In this document: positions 53,316 through 64,000 of the stretch, one piece after another
How positions within the stretch are numbered: position 1 is the first letter of the stretch
Layout: each line of letters starts with the position of its first letter
Assembly: GCF_040115645.1 (NCBI RefSeq)
Contig: NW_027096010.1
Coordinates: 310,001 to 374,000 of the forward strand
Reading direction: 5' to 3'
DNA length: 64,000 nucleotides
DNA from: Euwallacea fornicatus
Lineage: Eukaryota > Arthropoda > Insecta > Coleoptera > Curculionidae
Notes under the pieces: generated by a model
What the model saw: the letters and a program-made list of their open reading frames with translations, nothing else
Databases searched by the model: none
Told to the model about the DNA's origin: nothing
Program-made: the position numbers and the translations under genes

Positions 53316-54157
53316 TGTTGAATTTCCAAGAAAAATAGTACATTATGTGCTCAAACACACAACTCTTGTGACTTTTCAAACTTTGAAGCTCGATAACTTC
53401 GGCAAATGAGGACCAAATTTCTTAAACAAAGTGTCAAATTAATCAGCTCGACGAGATCTTTCGGATGTCACAATAAATCATTATTGCATTTTGTTGAATT
53501 TCCAAGAAAAATAGTACATTATGTGCTCAAACACACAACTCTTGTGACTTTTCAAACTTTGAAGCTCGATAACTTCGGCAAATGAGGACCAAATTTCTTA
53601 AACAAAGTGTCAAATTAATCAGCTCGACGAGATCTTTCGGATGTCACAATAAATCATTATTGCATCTTGTTCAATTTCCAAGAAAAATAGTAAAATATGT
53701 GGTCAAACACACAACTTTTGTGACTTTTCAAAATTTGAAGCTCAATAACTTCGGGAATTGAAGACCAAATTTCTTAAACAAAGTGTCAAGTTAATCAGCT
53801 CGACGACATCTTTCGGATGTCACAACAAATCATTATTGCATCTTGTTGAATTTCCAGGAAAAATAGTACTTTATGTGCTCAAACTCACAACTTTTGTGAC
53901 TATTCAAACTTTGAAGCTCGATAACTTCGGCAAATGAGGACCACATTTCTTAAACAAAGTGTCAAATTAATCAGCTCGCCGAGATCTTCAGGATGTCACA
54001 ACAAATCATTATTGCATCTTGTTGAATTTCCAGGAAAAATAGTACATTATGTGCTCAAACTCACAACTTTTGTGACTATTCAAACTTTGAAGCTCGATAA
54101 CTTCGGCAAATGAGGACCACATTTCTTAAACAAAGTGTCAAATTAATCAGCTCGACG
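53316..54157. repeat. Divergent marker block, copy 1 (types Q, R, T)
   Basis: Three unusual monomers follow one another. Q has CTTGTTCAATTTCC with AGTAAAATATGTGGTC and TTCGGGAATTG near 53752. R has CGACGACATC near 53801 and CCAGGAAAAATAGTACTTT. T has GCTCGCCGAG near 53976. R and T share CAAACTCACAAC and ACCACATTTC. The stretch 53316-53978 recurs at 55780-56442, exactly 14 monomers on, and Q-R-T appears again at about 60.5-60.9 kb. These types are absent from the first 53 kb, apart from the CTTGTTCAATTTCC motif. Confidence 0.8.
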
Positions 54158-54360
54158 AGATCATTCGGACGTCACAACAAATCATTATTATATCTTGTAG
54201 AATTTCCAAGAAAAATATTACATTATGTGCTCAAACACACAACTTTTGTGACTATTCAAATTTTGAAGCTCGATAACTTCGGCAAATGAAGACCAAAATT
54301 GTTAAACAAAGTGTCAAATTAATCAGCTGGACGAGGTCTTTCGGGTGTTACAATAAATCA
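54158..54360. repeat. Adjacent N-G monomer pair
   Basis: The N monomer (AGATCATTCGG) is followed at once by the G monomer (GCTGGACGAGG). The pair recurs at 56446-56650 and 59786-59990. In the left of the window, N is followed by CACCTCG or other types rather than directly by G, so the adjacency is specific to this sector. Confidence 0.7.
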
Positions 54361-55560
54361 TTATCGCATTTTGTTGAATTTCCAAGAAAAATAGTACAAT
54401 ATGTGCTCAAACACACAACTTTTGTGACTTTTCAAAATTTGAAGCTCGATAACTTCGGCAAATGAGGACCACATTTCTTAAACAAAGTGTCAAATTAATC
54501 AGCTCGACGAGATCTTCAGGATGACACAACAAATCATTATTGCATCTCGTTGAATTTACAAGAAAAATAGTACAATATGTGCTCAAACACACAACTCTTG
54601 TGACTTTTCAAATTTTGAAGCTCGATAACTTCGGCAAATGAGGACCAAATTTCTTAAACAAAGTGTCAAATTAATCAGCTCGACGAGATCTTCAGGATGT
54701 CGAATCAAATCATTATTGCATCTTGTTGAATTTCTAAGAAAAATAGTACATTATGTGATCAAACACACAACTCTTGTGACTTTTCAAACTTTGAAGCTCG
54801 ATAACTTCAGCAAATGAGGACCAAATTTCTTAAACAAAGGGTCAAATTAATCAGCTCGACGAGATCTTTCGTATCTCACAACAAATCATTATTGCATCTT
54901 GTTGAATTTCCAAGAAAAATAGTACAATATGTGCTCAAACACACAACTTTTGTGACTTTTCAAACTTTGAAGCTCGATAACTTCGGCAAATGAGGACCAA
55001 ATTAGTTAAACAAAGATTCAAATTAATCAGCTCGACGAGGTCTTTCGGATGTCACAATAAATCATTATTGCATTTTGCTGAATTTCCAAGAAAAATAGTA
55101 CAATATGTGCTCAAACACACAACTTTTGTGACTTTTCAAAATTTGAAGCTCGATAACTTCGGCAAATGAGGACCAAATTTCTTAAACAAAGTGTCAAATC
55201 AATCAGCTCTACGAGATCTTCAGGATGACACAACAAATCATTATTGCATCTTGTTGAATTTCCAAGAAAAATAGTACATTATGTGCTCAAACACACAACT
55301 CTTGTGACTTTTCAAACTTTGAAGCTCGATAACTTCGGCAAATGAGGACCAAATTAGTTAATCAAAGTGTCAAATTAATCAGCTCGACGACATCTTTAAG
55401 ATGTCATAACACATCATGATTGCATCTTGTTCAATTTCCAAGAAAAATAGTACTTTATGTGCTCAAACACACAACTTTTGTGACTTTTCAAACTTTGAAG
55501 CTCGATAACATCGGCAAATGAGGACCAAATTTCTTAAACAAAGTGTCAAATTAATCAGCT
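54361..55560. repeat. Most diverged stretch, about seven monomers with private variants
   Basis: Private or nearly private variants crowd here: CATCTCGTTGAATTTAC near 54543, TTTCTAAG near 54731, TGTGATCAAAC near 54754, TTCAGCAAATG near 54806, TTTCGTATCTC near 54866, ATTAGTTAAAC near 55002, AAAGATTCAAATT near 55012, GTCAAATCAATC near 55191, ATTAGTTAATC near 55353, ATCTTTAAGATGTCATAAC near 55390 and CGATAACATCGGC near 55503. I found almost none of these elsewhere. Phase is still perfect. Confidence 0.75.
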
Positions 55561-56445
55561 CGACGAGATCTTCAGGATGACACAACAAATCATTATTGCA
55601 TCTTGTTGAATTTCCAAGAAAAATAGTACAATATGTGCTCAAACACACAACTCTTGTGACTTTTCAAACTTTGAAGCTCGATAACTTCGGCAAATGAGGA
55701 CCAAATTTCTTAAACAAAGTGTCAAATTAATCAGCTCGACGAGATCTTCAGGATGACACAACAAATCATTATTGCATCTTGTTGAATTTCCAAGAAAAAT
55801 AGTACATTATGTGCTCAAACACACAACTCTTGTGACTTTTCAAACTTTGAAGCTCGATAACTTCGGCAAATGAGGACCAAATTTCTTAAACAAAGTGTCA
55901 AATTAATCAGCTCGACGAGATCTTTCGGATGTCACAATAAATCATTATTGCATTTTGTTGAATTTCCAAGAAAAATAGTACATTATGTGCTCAAACACAC
56001 AACTCTTGTGACTTTTCAAACTTTGAAGCTCGATAACTTCGGCAAATGAGGACCAAATTTCTTAAACAAAGTGTCAAATTAATCAGCTCGACGAGATCTT
56101 TCGGATGTCACAATAAATCATTATTGCATCTTGTTCAATTTCCAAGAAAAATAGTAAAATATGTGGTCAAACACACAACTTTTGTGACTTTTCAAAATTT
56201 GAAGCTCAATAACTTCGGGAATTGAAGACCAAATTTCTTAAACAAAGTGTCAAGTTAATCAGCTCGACGACATCTTTCGGATGTCACAACAAATCATTAT
56301 TGCATCTTGTTGAATTTCCAGGAAAAATAGTACTTTATGTGCTCAAACTCACAACTTTTGTGACTATTCAAACTTTGAAGCTCGATAACTTCGGCAAATG
56401 AGGACCACATTTCTTAAACAAAGTGTCAAATTAATCAGCTCGACG
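55561..56445. repeat. Divergent marker block, copy 2 (Q and R, T lost)
   Basis: Two B/C hybrid monomers lead into the copy of 53316-53978 (from 55780). Q and R are present, but T is missing: the match jumps from R straight to N at 56446, and the offset to copy 1 drops from 2,464 to 2,288, exactly one monomer. Confidence 0.75.
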
Positions 56446-59400
56446 AGATCATTCGGACGTCACAACAAATCATTATTATATCTTGTAGAATTTCCAAGAA
56501 AAATATTACATTATGTGCTCAAACACACAACTTTTGTGACTATTCAAATTTTGAAGCTCGATAACTTCGGCAAATGAAGACCAAAATTGTTAAACAAAGT
56601 GTCAAATTAATCAGCTGGACGAGGTCTTTCGGGTGTTACAATAAATCATTATCGCATTTTGTTGAATTTCCAAGAAAAATAGTACAATATGTGCTCAAAC
56701 ACACAACTTTTGTGACTTTTCAAAATTTGAAGCTCGATAACTTCGGCAAATGAGGACCAAATTTCTTAAACAAAGTGTCAAATTAATCAGCTCTACGAGA
56801 TCTTCAGGATGACACAACAAATCATTATTGCATCTTGTTGAATTTCCAAGAAAAATAGTACATTATGTGCTCAAACACACAACTTTTGTGACTATTCAAT
56901 CTTTGAAGCTCGATAACTTCGGCAAATGAAGACCAAATTTCTTAAACAAAGTGTCAAATTAATCAGCTCGACGAGATCTTTCGGATGTCACAATAAATCA
57001 TTATTGCATTTTGTTGATTTCCAAGAAAAATAGTACATTATGTGCTCAAACACACAACTTTTGTGACTATTCAAACTTTGAAGCTCGATAACTTCGGCAA
57101 ATGAAGACCAAATTTCTTAAACAAAGTGTCAAATTAATCAGCTCGACGAGATCTTTCGGATGTCACAATAAATTATTATTGCATTTTGTTGAATTTCCAA
57201 GCAAAATAGTACATTATGTGCTCAAACACACAACTTTTGTGACTATTCAATCTTTGAAGCTCGATAACTTCGGCAAATGAAGACCAAATTTCTTAAACAA
57301 AGTGTCAAATTAATCAGCTCGACGAGATCTTTCGGATGTCACAATAAATCATTATTGCATTTTGTTGATTTTCAAGAAAAATAGTACAATATGTGCTCAA
57401 ACACACAACTTTTGTGACTTTTCAAAATTTGAAGCTCGATAACTTCGGCAAATGAGGACCAAATTTCTTAAACAAAGTGTCAAATTAATCAGCTCTACGA
57501 GATCTTCAGGATGACACAACAAATCATTATTGCATCTTGTTGAATTTCCAAGAAAAATAGTACATTATGTGCTCAAACACACAACTTTTGTGACTATTCA
57601 AACTTTGAAGCTCGATAACTTCGGCAAATGAGGACCAAATTTCTTAAACAAAGTGTCAAATTAATCAGCTCGACGAGATCTTCAGGATGACACAACAAAT
57701 CATTATTGCATCTTGTTGAATTTCCAAGAAAAATAGTACATTATGTGCTCAAACACACAACTCTTGTGACTTTTCAAACTTTGAAGCTCGATAACTGCGG
57801 CAAATGAAGACCAAATTTGTTAAACAAAGTGTCAAATTAATCAGCTCGACGAGATCTTTCGGATGTCACAATAAATCATTATTGCATTTGGTTGAATTTC
57901 CAAGAAAAATAGTACAATATGTGCTCAAACACACAACTTTTGTGACTTTTCAAAATTTAAAGCTCGATAACTTCGGCAAATGAGGACCAAATTTCTTAAA
58001 CAAAGTGTCAAATTAATCAGCTCGACGAGATCTTCAGGATGTCGAATCAAATCATGATTGCATCTTGTTGAATTTCCAAGAAACATAGTACAATATGTGC
58101 TCAAACACACATCTTTTGTGACTTTTCAAAATTTAAAGCTCGATAACTTCGGCAAATGAGGACCAAATTTCTTAAACAAAGTGTCAAATTAATCAGCTCG
58201 ACGAGATCTTTCGGATGTCACAATAAATCATTATTGCATTTTGTTGAATTTCCAAGAAAAATAGTACAATATGTGCTCAAACACACAACTTTTGTGACTA
58301 TTCAAACTTTGAAGCTCGATAACTTCGGCAAATGAAGATAAATTTCTTAAACAAAGTGTCAAATTAATCAGCTCGACGAGATCTTTCGGATGTCACAATA
58401 AATTATTATTGCATTTTGTTGAATTTCCAAGCAAAATAGTACATTATGTGCTCAAACACACAACTTTTGTGACTATTCAATTTTTGAAGCTCGATAACTT
58501 CGGCAAATGAGGACCAAATTTCTTAAACAAAGTGTCAAATTAATCAGCTCTACGAGATCTTCAGGATGACACAACAAATCATTATTGCATTTTGTTGAAT
58601 TTCAAGAAAAATAGTACAATATGTGCTCAAACACACAACTTTTGTGACTTTTCAAAATTTGAAGCTCGATAACTTCGGCAAATGAGGACCAAATTTCTTA
58701 AACAAAGTGTCAAATTAATCAGCTCTACGAGATCTTCAGGATGACACAACAAATCATTATTGCATCTTGTTGAATTTCCAAGAAAAATAGTACATTATGT
58801 GCTCAAACACACAACTTTTGTGACTATTCAATCTTTGAAGCTCGATAACTTCGGCAAATGAAGACCAAATTTCTTAAACAAAGTGTCAAATTAATCAGCT
58901 CGACGAGATCTTTCGGATGTCACAATAAATCATTATTGCATTTTGTTGATTTCCAAGAAAAATAGTACATTATGTGCTCAAACACACAACTTTTGTGACT
59001 ATTCAAATTTTGAAGCTCGATAACTTCGGCAAATGAAGACCAAATTTCTTAAACAAAGTGTCAAATTAATCAGCTCGACGAGATCTTTCGGATGTCACAA
59101 TAAATTATTATTGCATTTTGTTGAATTTCCAAGCAAAATAGTACATTATGTGCTCAAACACACAACTTTTGTGACTATTCAATCTTTGAAGCTCGATAAC
59201 TTCGGCAAATGAAGACCAAATTTCTTAAACAAAGTGTCAAATTAATCAGCTCGACGAGATCTTTCGGATGTCACAATAAATCATTATTGCATTTTGTTGA
59301 TTTTCAAGAAAAATAGTACAATATGTGCTCAAACACACAACTTTTGTGACTTTTCAAAATTTGAAGCTCGATAACTTCGGCAAATGAGGACCAAATTTCT

Positions 59401-59783
59401 TAAACAAAGTGTCAAATTAATCAGCTCTACGAGATCTTCAGGATGACACAACAAATCATTATTGCATCTTGTTGAATTTCCAAGAAAAATAGTACATTAT
59501 GTGCTCAAACTCACAACTTTTGTGACTATTCAAACTTTGAAGCTCGATAACTTCGGCAAATGAGGACCACATTTCTTAAACAAAGTGTCAAATTAATCAG
59601 CTCGCCGAGATCTTCAGGATGTCACAACAAATCATTATTGCATCTTGTTGAATTTCCAGGAAAAATAGTACATTATGTGCTCAAACTCACAACTTTTGTG
59701 ACTATTCAAACTTTGAAGCTCGATAACTTCGGCAAATGAGGACCACATTTCCTAAACAAAGTGTCAAATTAATCAGCTCGACG
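56446..59783. repeat. Sector with clustered 175-bp monomers
   Basis: Five 1-base deletions lie in the GTTGAATTTCCAAG stretch: GTTGATTTCC near 57014 and 58944, GTTGATTTTC near 57364 and 59297, and GAATTTCAAG near 58598. A 175-bp monomer of the widespread kind is at 58334. The CAATCTTTG monomer at 56894 and its followers recur at 58826, an offset of 1,932, which is 11 monomers minus four deletions. CCAAGCAAAATAG is a private marker near 57199, 58430 and 59130. Confidence 0.78.
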
Positions 59784-60960
59784 AGATCATTCGGACGTCA
59801 CAACAAATCATTATTATATCTTGTAGAATTTTCAAGAAAAATATTACATTATGTGCTCAAACACACAACTTTTGTGACTATTCAAATTTTGAAGCTCGAT
59901 AACTTCGGCAAATGAAGACCAAAATTGTTAAACAAAGTGTCAAATTAATCAGCTGGACGAGGTCTTTCGGGTGTTACAATAAATCATTATTGCATTTTGT
60001 TGAATTTCCAAGAAAAATAGTACAATATGTGCTCAAACACACAACTTTTGTGACTTTTCAAAATTTAAAGCTCGATAACTTCGGCAAATGAGGACCACAT
60101 TTCTTAAACAAAGTGTCAAATTAATCAGCTCGACGAGATCTTTCGGATGTCACAATAAATCATTATTGCATTTTGTTGAATTTCCAAGAAAAATAGTACA
60201 ATATGTGCTCAAACACACAACTTTTGTGACTATTCAAACTTTGAAGCTCGATAACTTCGGCAAATGAGGACCAAATTTCTTAAACAAAGTGTCAAATTAA
60301 TCAGCTCGACGAGATCTTTCGGATGTCACAATAAATCATTATTGCATTTTGTTGAATTTCCAAGAAAAATAGTACATTATGTGCTCAAACACACAACTCT
60401 TGTGACTTTTCAAACTTTGAAGCTCGATAACTTCGGCAAATGAGGACCAAATTTCTTAAACAAAGTGTCAAATTAATCAGCTCGACGAGATCTTTCGGAT
60501 GTCACAATAAATCATTATTGCATCTTGTTCAATTTCCAAGAAAAATAGTAAAATATGTGGTCAAATACACAACTTTTGTGACTTTTCAAAATTTGAAGCT
60601 CAATAACTTCGGGAATTGAAGACCAAATTTCTTAAACAAAGTGTCAAGTTAATCAGCTCGACGACATCTTTCGGATGTCACAACAAATCATTATTGCATC
60701 TTGTTGAATTTCCAGGAAAAATAGTACTTTATGTGCTCAAACTCACAACTTTTGTGACTATTCAAACGTTGAAGCTCGATAACTTCGGCAAATGAGGACC
60801 ACATTTCTTAAACAAAGTGTCAAATTAATCAGCTCGCCGAGATCTTCAGGATGTCACAACAAATCATTATTGCATCTTGTTGAATTTCCAGGAAAAATAG
60901 TACATTATGTGCTCAAACACACAACTCTTGTGACTTTTCAAACTTTGAAGCTCGATAACT
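59784..60960. repeat. N-G pair and divergent marker block, copy 3
   Basis: An N-G pair begins near 59786, preceded by a T monomer near 59604. Q follows near 60527 with a private CAAATACAC, then R near 60661 and T near 60836. The Q-to-Q distance from 56165 is 4,394, or 25 monomers minus the six deletions between them. After T the array switches within a monomer to CAACTCTTGTG and AACTGCGGC. Confidence 0.75.
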
Positions 60961-61500
60961 GCGGCAAATGAAGACCAAATTTGTTAAACAAAGTGTCAAA
61001 TTAATCAGCTCGACGAGATCTTTCGGATGTCACAATAAATCATTATTGCATTTGGTTGAATTTCCAAGAAAAATAGTACAATATGTGCTCAAACACACAA
61101 CTTTTGTGACTTTTCAAAATTTAAAGCTCGATAACTTCGGCAAATGAGGACCAAATTTCTTAAACAAAGTGTCAAATTAATCAGCTCGACGAGATCTTTA
61201 GGATGTCGAATCAAATCATGATTGCATCTTGTTGAATTTCCAAGAAACATAGTACAATATGTGCTCAAACACACATCTTTTGTGACTTTTCAAAATTTAA
61301 AGCTCGATAACTTCGGCAAATGAGGACCAAATTTCTTAAACAAAGTGTCAAATTAATCAGCTCGACGAGATCTTTCGGATGTCACAATAAATCATTATTG
61401 CATTTTGTTGAATTTCCAAGAAAAATAGTACAATATGTGCTCAAACACACAACTTTTGTGACTATTCAAACTTTGAAGCTCGATAACTTCGGCAAATGAA
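60961..61500. repeat. Copy of 57.8-58.3 kb (GCATTTGGTTG variant)
   Basis: GCATTTGGTTG near 61049 and the CACATCTTTTG monomer near 61272 match 57885 and 58108 at an offset of 3,164 bases (18 monomers minus four deletions). GCATTTGGTTG replaces the GCATTTAGTTG of the rest of the window, so this is a sector-specific derivative. The region ends with a 175-bp monomer at 61498. GATCTTTAGG near 61195 is private. Confidence 0.72.
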
Positions 61501-64000
61501 GATAAATTTCTTAAACAAAGTGTCAAATTAATCAGCTCGACGAGATCTTCAGGATGTCGCATCAAATCATGATTGCATCTTGTTGAATTTCCAAGAAAAA
61601 TAGTACATTATGTGCTCAAACACACAACTTTTGTGACTATTCAAACTTTGAAGCTCGATAACTTCGGCAAATGAGGACCAAATTTCTTAAACAAAGTGTC
61701 AAATTAATCAGCTCGACGAGATCTTTCGGATGTCACAATAAATCATTATTGCATTTTGTTGAATTTCCAAGAAACATAGTACAATATGTGCTCAAACACA
61801 CAACTTTTGTGACTTCAAAATTTGAAGCTCGATAACTTCGGCAAATGAGGACCAAATTTCTTAAACAAAGTGTCAAATTAATCAGCTCGACGAGATCTTC
61901 AGGATGTCGCATCAAATCATGATTGCATCTTGCTGAATTTCCAAGAAAAATAGTACATTATGTGCTCAAACACACAACTTTTGTGACTTTTCAAAATTTG
62001 AAGCTCGATAACTTCGGCAAATGAAGATCAAATTTGTTAAACAAAGTGTCAAATTAATCAGCTCGACGAGATCTTTCGGATGTCACAATAAATCATTATT
62101 GCATTTTGCTGAATTTCCAAGAAAAATAGTACAATATGTGCTCAAACACACAACTTTTGTGACTATTCAAATTTTGAAGCTCGATAACTTCGGCAAATGA
62201 AGACCAAAATTGTTAAACAAAGTGTCAAATTAATCAGCTGGACGAGGTCTTTCGGGTGTTACAATAAATCATTATTGCATTTTGTTGAATTTCCAAGAAA
62301 AATAGTACAATATGTGCTCAAACACACAACTTTTGTGACTTTTCAAAATTTAAAGCTCGATAACTTCGGCAAATGAGGACCAAATTTCTTAAACAAAGTG
62401 TCAAATTAATCAGCTCGACGAGATCTTTCGGATGTCACAATAAATCATTATTGCATTTTGTTGAATTTCCAAGAAAAATAGTACAATATGTGCTCAAACA
62501 CACAACTTTTGTGACTATTCAAACTTTGAAGCTCGATAACTTCGGCAAATGAGGACCAAATTTCTTAAACAAAGTGTCAAATTAATCAGCTCGACGAGAT
62601 CATTCGGACGTCACAACAAATCATTATTATATCTTGTAGAATTTTCAAGAAAAATATTACATTATGTGCTCAAACACACAACTTTTGTGACTATTCAAAT
62701 TTTGAAGCTCGATAACTTCGGCAAATGAAGACCAAAATTGTTAAACAAAGTGTCAAATTAATCACCTCGACGAGATCTTTCGGATGTCACAATAAATCAT
62801 TATTGCATTTTGTTGAATTTCCAAGAAAAATAGTACAATATGTGCTCAAACACACAACTTTTGTGACTTTTCAAAATTTAAAGCTCGATAACTTCGGCAA
62901 ATGAGGACCAAATTTCTTAAACAAAGTGTCAAATTAATCAGCTCGACGAGATCTTTCGGATGTCACAATAAATCATTATTGCATTTTGTTGAATTTCCAA
63001 GAAAAATAGTACAATATGTGCTCAAACACACAACTTTTGTGACTATTCAAACTTTGAAGCTCGATAACTTCGGGAAATGAGGACCAAATTTCTTAAACAA
63101 AGTGTCAAATTAATCAGCTCTACGAGATCTTCAGGATGACACAACAAATCATTATTGCATCTTGTTGAATTTCCAAGAAAAATAGTACATTATGTGCTCA
63201 AACACACAACTTTTGTGACTATTCAAACTTTGAAGCTCGATAACTTCGGCAAATGAAGACCAAATTTGTTAAACAAAGTGTCAAATTAATCAGCTCGACG
63301 AGATCTTTCGGATGTCTCAATAAATCATTATTGCATTTTGTTGAATTTCCAAGAAAAATAGTACATTATGTGCTCAAACACACAACTCTTGTGACTTTTC
63401 AAACTTTGAAGCTCGATAACTTCGGCAAATGAGGACCAAATTTCTTAAACAAAGTGTCAAATTAATCAGCTCGACGAGATCTTCAGGATGTCGCATCAAA
63501 TCATGATTGCATCTTGTTGAATTTCCAAGAAAAATAGTACATTATGTGCTCAAACACACAACTTTTGTGACTATTCAAACTTTGAAGCTCGATAACTTCG
63601 GCAAATGAAGACCAAATTTGTTAAACAAAGTGTCAAATTAATCAGCTCGACGAGATCTTCAGGATGTCGCATCAAATCATGATTGCATCTTGTTGAATTT
63701 CCAAGAAAAATAGTACATTATGTGCTCAAACACACAACTTTTGTGACTATTCAAACTTTGAAGCTCGATAACTTCGGCAAATGAAGACCAAATTTGTTAA
63801 ACAAAGTGTCAAATTAATCAGCTCGACGAGATCTTTCGGATGTCACAATAAATCATTATTGCATTTTGTTGAATTTCCAAGAAAAATAGTACAATATGTG
63901 CTCAAACACACAACTTTTATGACTATTCAAACTTTGAAGCTCGATAACTTCGGCAAATGAGGACCAAATTTCTTAAACAAAGTGTCAAATTAATCAGCTC
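61501..64000. repeat. Right-hand run returning to left-hand cassettes
   Basis: 61.5-63.0 kb resembles 10.3-11.8 kb, including the 174-bp monomer near 61812, a G monomer near 62237, an N monomer at 62597 and the CACCTCG variant near 62764. From TTCGGGAAATG at 63071 it resembles 36.3-37.2 kb at an offset of 26,740, which is 152 monomers minus the twelve deleted bases between them. GTCTCAATAA near 63315 is private, and GTCGCATC near 63488 replaces the GTCGTATC of the related blocks. The array continues past the window end. Confidence 0.75.

Larger units (their letters stand above)
1..64000. repeat. Satellite DNA array, 176-bp monomer, about 364 copies
   Basis: The same monomer repeats from the first to the last base. 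The phase point GCTCAAACAC lies at 41, 217 and 393 and is still in phase at 63900. Between 41 and 63900 there are 363 monomers once 29 deleted bases are counted. All copies have one orientation. Composition is about 67% A+T. Most copies carry a BglII site (AGATCT), two AluI sites and two TaqI sites, so these enzymes should give a ladder. Such arrays typically form constitutive or centromeric heterochromatin; that role is inferred here. No unique sequence interrupts the array, so both ends lie outside the window. The satellite family and host are not recognised. Confidence 0.98.

Noticed and set aside
1..64000. CRISPR array
   Set aside because: Repeats are directly adjacent with no unique spacers, the unit is 176 bp, and no cas genes are present.
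1..64000. Transposable element, rDNA or tRNA genes within the array
   Set aside because: Phase counting leaves no room for inserted DNA, no terminal repeats or target-site duplications were seen, and no stretch resembles tRNA or rRNA.
1..64000. Inverted segments of the array
   Set aside because: The phase motif GCTCAAACAC reads on the plus strand throughout, and no reverse-complement copies were noticed.
1..64000. Naming the host species or a known satellite family
   Set aside because: I do not recognise the monomer. An insect or other invertebrate origin is only suggested by composition and structure; a database search with the consensus would be decisive.

Overview
The window is one uninterrupted array of tandem satellite DNA with a 176-bp monomer. 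Every monomer is head to tail in the same orientation. No single-copy DNA, transposon, RNA gene or credible protein gene was found. The monomer is about 33% G+C and shows no CpG shortage (5 CpG in the reference monomer against about 4.7 expected). Long pure satellite of this kind points to eukaryotic heterochromatin, probably centromeric or pericentromeric. The A+T-rich monomer, near-nucleosomal length and lack of CpG depletion suggest an invertebrate, perhaps an insect. That is an inference: I do not recognise the satellite family or the species.

The phase can be followed base by base. From the phase point at 41 to the same point at 63900 there are 63,859 bases, which is 363 x 176 minus 29. 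All 29 missing bases are visible: eighteen 1-base deletions of one recurrent kind, three 2-base deletions, and five 1-base deletions clustered at 57.0-59.3 kb. No net insertion is needed. Monomers differ mainly in three variable stretches, and these variants act as markers of larger structure.

Layout. 1-13.9 kb: a long block present about twice (1-5.7 kb and 6.5-12.4 kb), with single-monomer gains and losses. 13.9-21.2 kb: a mosaic of the same cassettes. 21.2-27.6 kb: an 18-monomer unit in tandem. 29.1-33.5 kb: a 10-monomer unit repeated about 2.5 times. 34.1-37.3 kb: a copy of 18.3-21.5 kb. 36.3-42.6 kb: a second 18-monomer tandem. 44.0-45.2 kb: a 3-monomer tandem. 47.4-52.7 kb: a 15-monomer unit in two copies that look identical by eye. 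53.3-61 kb: a more diverged sector with private marker monomers, including a relict at about 54.36-55.56 kb whose variants are mostly not seen elsewhere. 61-64 kb: a return to the cassettes of 10.3-11.8 kb and 36.3-37.2 kb.

There are no genes to act together. What the window records is an array growing by repeated in-register unequal exchange or similar amplification, at scales from 2 to 37 monomers. Recurrent open frames of about 60 codons are by-products of the repeat. Block limits and identity statements come from reading by eye and should be confirmed by self-alignment.
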